From Ignavibacteriaceae bacterium (lineage in GTDB: Bacteria > Bacteroidota > Ignavibacteria > Ignavibacteriales > Ignavibacteriaceae): DNA of 6,413 bases. Positions 5,067-6,413 of the stretch are shown one piece after another. Position 1 is the stretch's first letter. Every line of letters begins with the position of its first letter. Under the pieces are notes generated by a model. That model did no database searches. It saw only the letters and a list, made by a program, of their open reading frames with translations, and was not told where the DNA came from. The translations under genes and the position numbers were made by a program. The stretch lies in assembly GCA_019912505.1 (NCBI GenBank), contig JAIOIM010000424.1:1-6413 (forward strand), given 5' to 3'.

Positions 5067-6413
5067 ATTTTAATTCGGCAATTGTAATTCCGTCTCCGCC
5101 AAGTTCAATTGGTGCGAAGTAGAAATTTTTAACTTTGTCGTGACCTTTAAGAATATCTTTCACTGTCCTTTTTAACGCGCCTGTTCCTTTACCGTGTAGA
5201 ATTTCTACACGCTCAACGCCCGAAGAATACGATTCATCCAAAAAGCGAATAACCTCAAACTCAGCGGCATCCGGTCTTTCCCCCCTAATATCAAGCCGCA
5301 ACTGCGGGTTGGAAGAAGATAGATGCTGATAACCGCCTGAAGTGTCGGTTTTTTCTTTTATCCTTTTTGCTGGAACAAGTACACTTAACGAAGCCGTCAT
5401 ACGAAGCGAACCTACTTTAAGCAGCGCTTTTTGTTTCTCTTCGATAATAGCTTCAATCTCGCCGGTAGTATTTGTGTCTTTTATGCTTACAAAATCACCG
5501 GCGGCAAAGTTAGGAATTTCTTTATTTAAATCAACACCATCATTAAAAAGATTTTTGTGATCTTCTTTTAGTGTGTTTATAATTTTGTGCGAATTCTTTA
5601 TTACATCCCGCTGTGCATTTGTTTCTTTTAGGACTTTAATTACCTGCTCAACTTTTCTGTTAACCCCTTGCAGGTATGTTTCAGCTTCGTGTTTTGTTTT
5701 TCGTAAAATTTCTTTTTTCTCAATTTCGAGTTTCTCTAATTTCTGTTTGTAAAGATTTGTGAGTTCTGCAAGTCTTACGTTTTCAATTTCTGCCTTTCTA
5801 AATTTATCCTCGGCAAGTTTACTTTTATGCTCAATCTCAACAAGAAATTTTTCAAGTTCGTGTTTATCGGTTTCAAGATGGCTTTTTGCTAAATCTAAAA
5901 AATCTTCTTCAAACCCAATTCTTTTTGCTATTTCAAAAGCGTAACTGCTGCCGGGGATTCCCTGTTTAAATTTGTATGTTGGTTTTAGGTTTTCGTGGTC
6001 AAACTCCATTGCGGCATTTTCAAAACCGGTTTCTTCATTTGCAATAAGCTTTAAATTTCCGTGGTGCGTTGTGGCAAAAACGGTAGCACCGTTATTCCTA
6101 AGTGAAAGTAAAACAGCCGCAGCAAGAGCAGAACCTTCGGCAGGATCGGTACCTGTTCCAATCTCATCAAGAAGCACTAAGGATTCTCTATCGGACTCCG
6201 AGAGGATATTTTTTATGTTTGATAAATGGGAGCTAAATGTAGAGAGATCATCTTCAATTGACTGCTCATCGCCTATATCGAGTAGTATTTTATCAAAGAG
6301 GCGAAAATTAGAATCAGCACTTACGGGCACATGATAGCCACACTTAATCATCAAAGACAAGAGACCTATTGTTTTTAGTACAACAGTTTTTCCGCCGGCA
6401 TTTGGACCGGTAA
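5065..6413 (-). CDS. mutS2: MutS2, C-terminal part (5' end outside window)
   Basis: The last 448 residues of MutS2 (whole protein usually near 780-800 aa), a dimeric ATPase/nuclease linked to suppression of recombination and, in Bacillus subtilis, to rescue of collided ribosomes. The frame is open to the right edge, so the TTG at 6358-6360 is an internal leucine, not a start. In visible numbering: Walker A TGPNAGGKT (1-9, bases 6385-6411), signature STFSSH (57-62), Walker B LVLLDE with catalytic E83 followed by IGTGTDP, and TTHH (114-117). The family stretch IPGSSYAFEIAKRIGF (152-167) follows. Then come a long charged coiled coil (about 172-285), a KOW-like barrel (about 302-347) and a C-terminal Smr domain (about 372-448) with LDIRG, HGKGTG and GGDGIT. 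All key motifs are intact. The missing part would hold the N-terminal core and clamp. It is followed at 9 bases by accC and is probably co-transcribed with it. Confidence 0.96.
   Translation of the reverse strand, partial: TGPNAGGKTVVLKTIGLLSLMIKCGYHVPVSADSNFRLFDKILLDIGDEQSIEDDLSTFSSHLSNIKNILSESDRESLVLLDEIGTGTDPAEGSALAAAVLLSLRNNGATVFATTHHGNLKLIANEETGFENAAMEFDHENLKPTYKFKQGIPGSSYAFEIAKRIGFEEDFLDLAKSHLETDKHELEKFLVEIEHKSKLAEDKFRKAEIENVRLAELTNLYKQKLEKLEIEKKEILRKTKHEAETYLQGVNRKVEQVIKVLKETNAQRDVIKNSHKIINTLKEDHKNLFNDGVDLNKEIPNFAAGDFVSIKDTNTTGEIEAIIEEKQKALLKVGSLRMTASLSVLVPAKRIKEKTDTSGGYQHLSSSNPQLRLDIRGERPDAAEFEVIRFLDESYSSGVERVEILHGKGTGALKRTVKDILKGHDKVKNFYFAPIELGGDGITIAELK

Noticed and set aside
5972..6334. 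Plus-strand open frame of 120 codons inside mutS2
   Set aside because: It is antisense to the conserved ATPase core of MutS2; its serine-rich, low-information translation is typical of a shadow frame.
6358..6360. TTG as the start of a 431-residue MutS2-like protein
   Set aside because: The frame continues to the window edge and encodes the Walker A motif upstream, so this is an internal leucine of a longer protein.

Overview
The window is an ordinary-looking stretch of chromosome from an AT-rich, Gram-negative bacterium. Every gene I can support lies on the minus strand, so transcription runs from right to left. An outer-membrane FadL-type porin and a large lipoprotein esterase establish a two-membrane cell. 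The mix of genes and the AT-rich composition fit the Bacteroidota/Ignavibacteriota (FCB) group, with Ignavibacteria my best guess; that placement is inference, since no rRNA or other marker is present.

Right part (about 3069-6413): a tight gene string. It begins with the C-terminal half of mutS2, cut by the right edge just before its Walker A motif. Nine bases later comes a biotin carboxylase (accC-like, 497 aa, TTG start), and overlapping that by 8 bases a biotin carboxyl carrier protein (166 aa, biotin site AMKM). The carboxylase and carrier together look like the alpha chain of a propionyl-/methylcrotonyl-CoA carboxylase type enzyme split into two proteins. The carboxyltransferase needed to complete the enzyme is not in the window.

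Middle (2860-3068): a 209-base AT-rich spacer without a gene. It holds a plausible promoter for the next unit and two near-perfect 22-24 bp palindromes, one just upstream of the -35 element and one at the expected start of the transcript. I see no convincing GC-rich terminator for the carboxylase operon here.

Left part (about 99-2859): a two-gene operon of an OmpP1/FadL-family outer-membrane transporter (TTG start, strong Shine-Dalgarno) and, 20 bases downstream, a 488-aa SGNH/GDSL-type lipoprotein esterase. It ends in a clean intrinsic terminator at 99-125. The likely joint job is to release and take up hydrophobic molecules at the outer membrane (inference). The first 98 bases hold a purine-rich tract and possibly the first codons of another minus-strand gene.

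I found no CRISPR array, mobile element, RNA gene or defence system. The points most worth a second look are the palindrome-flanked promoter, the altered NPA motif of the FadL homologue, the split carboxylase without its carboxyltransferase, and the use of TTG at two of the four visible start codons.
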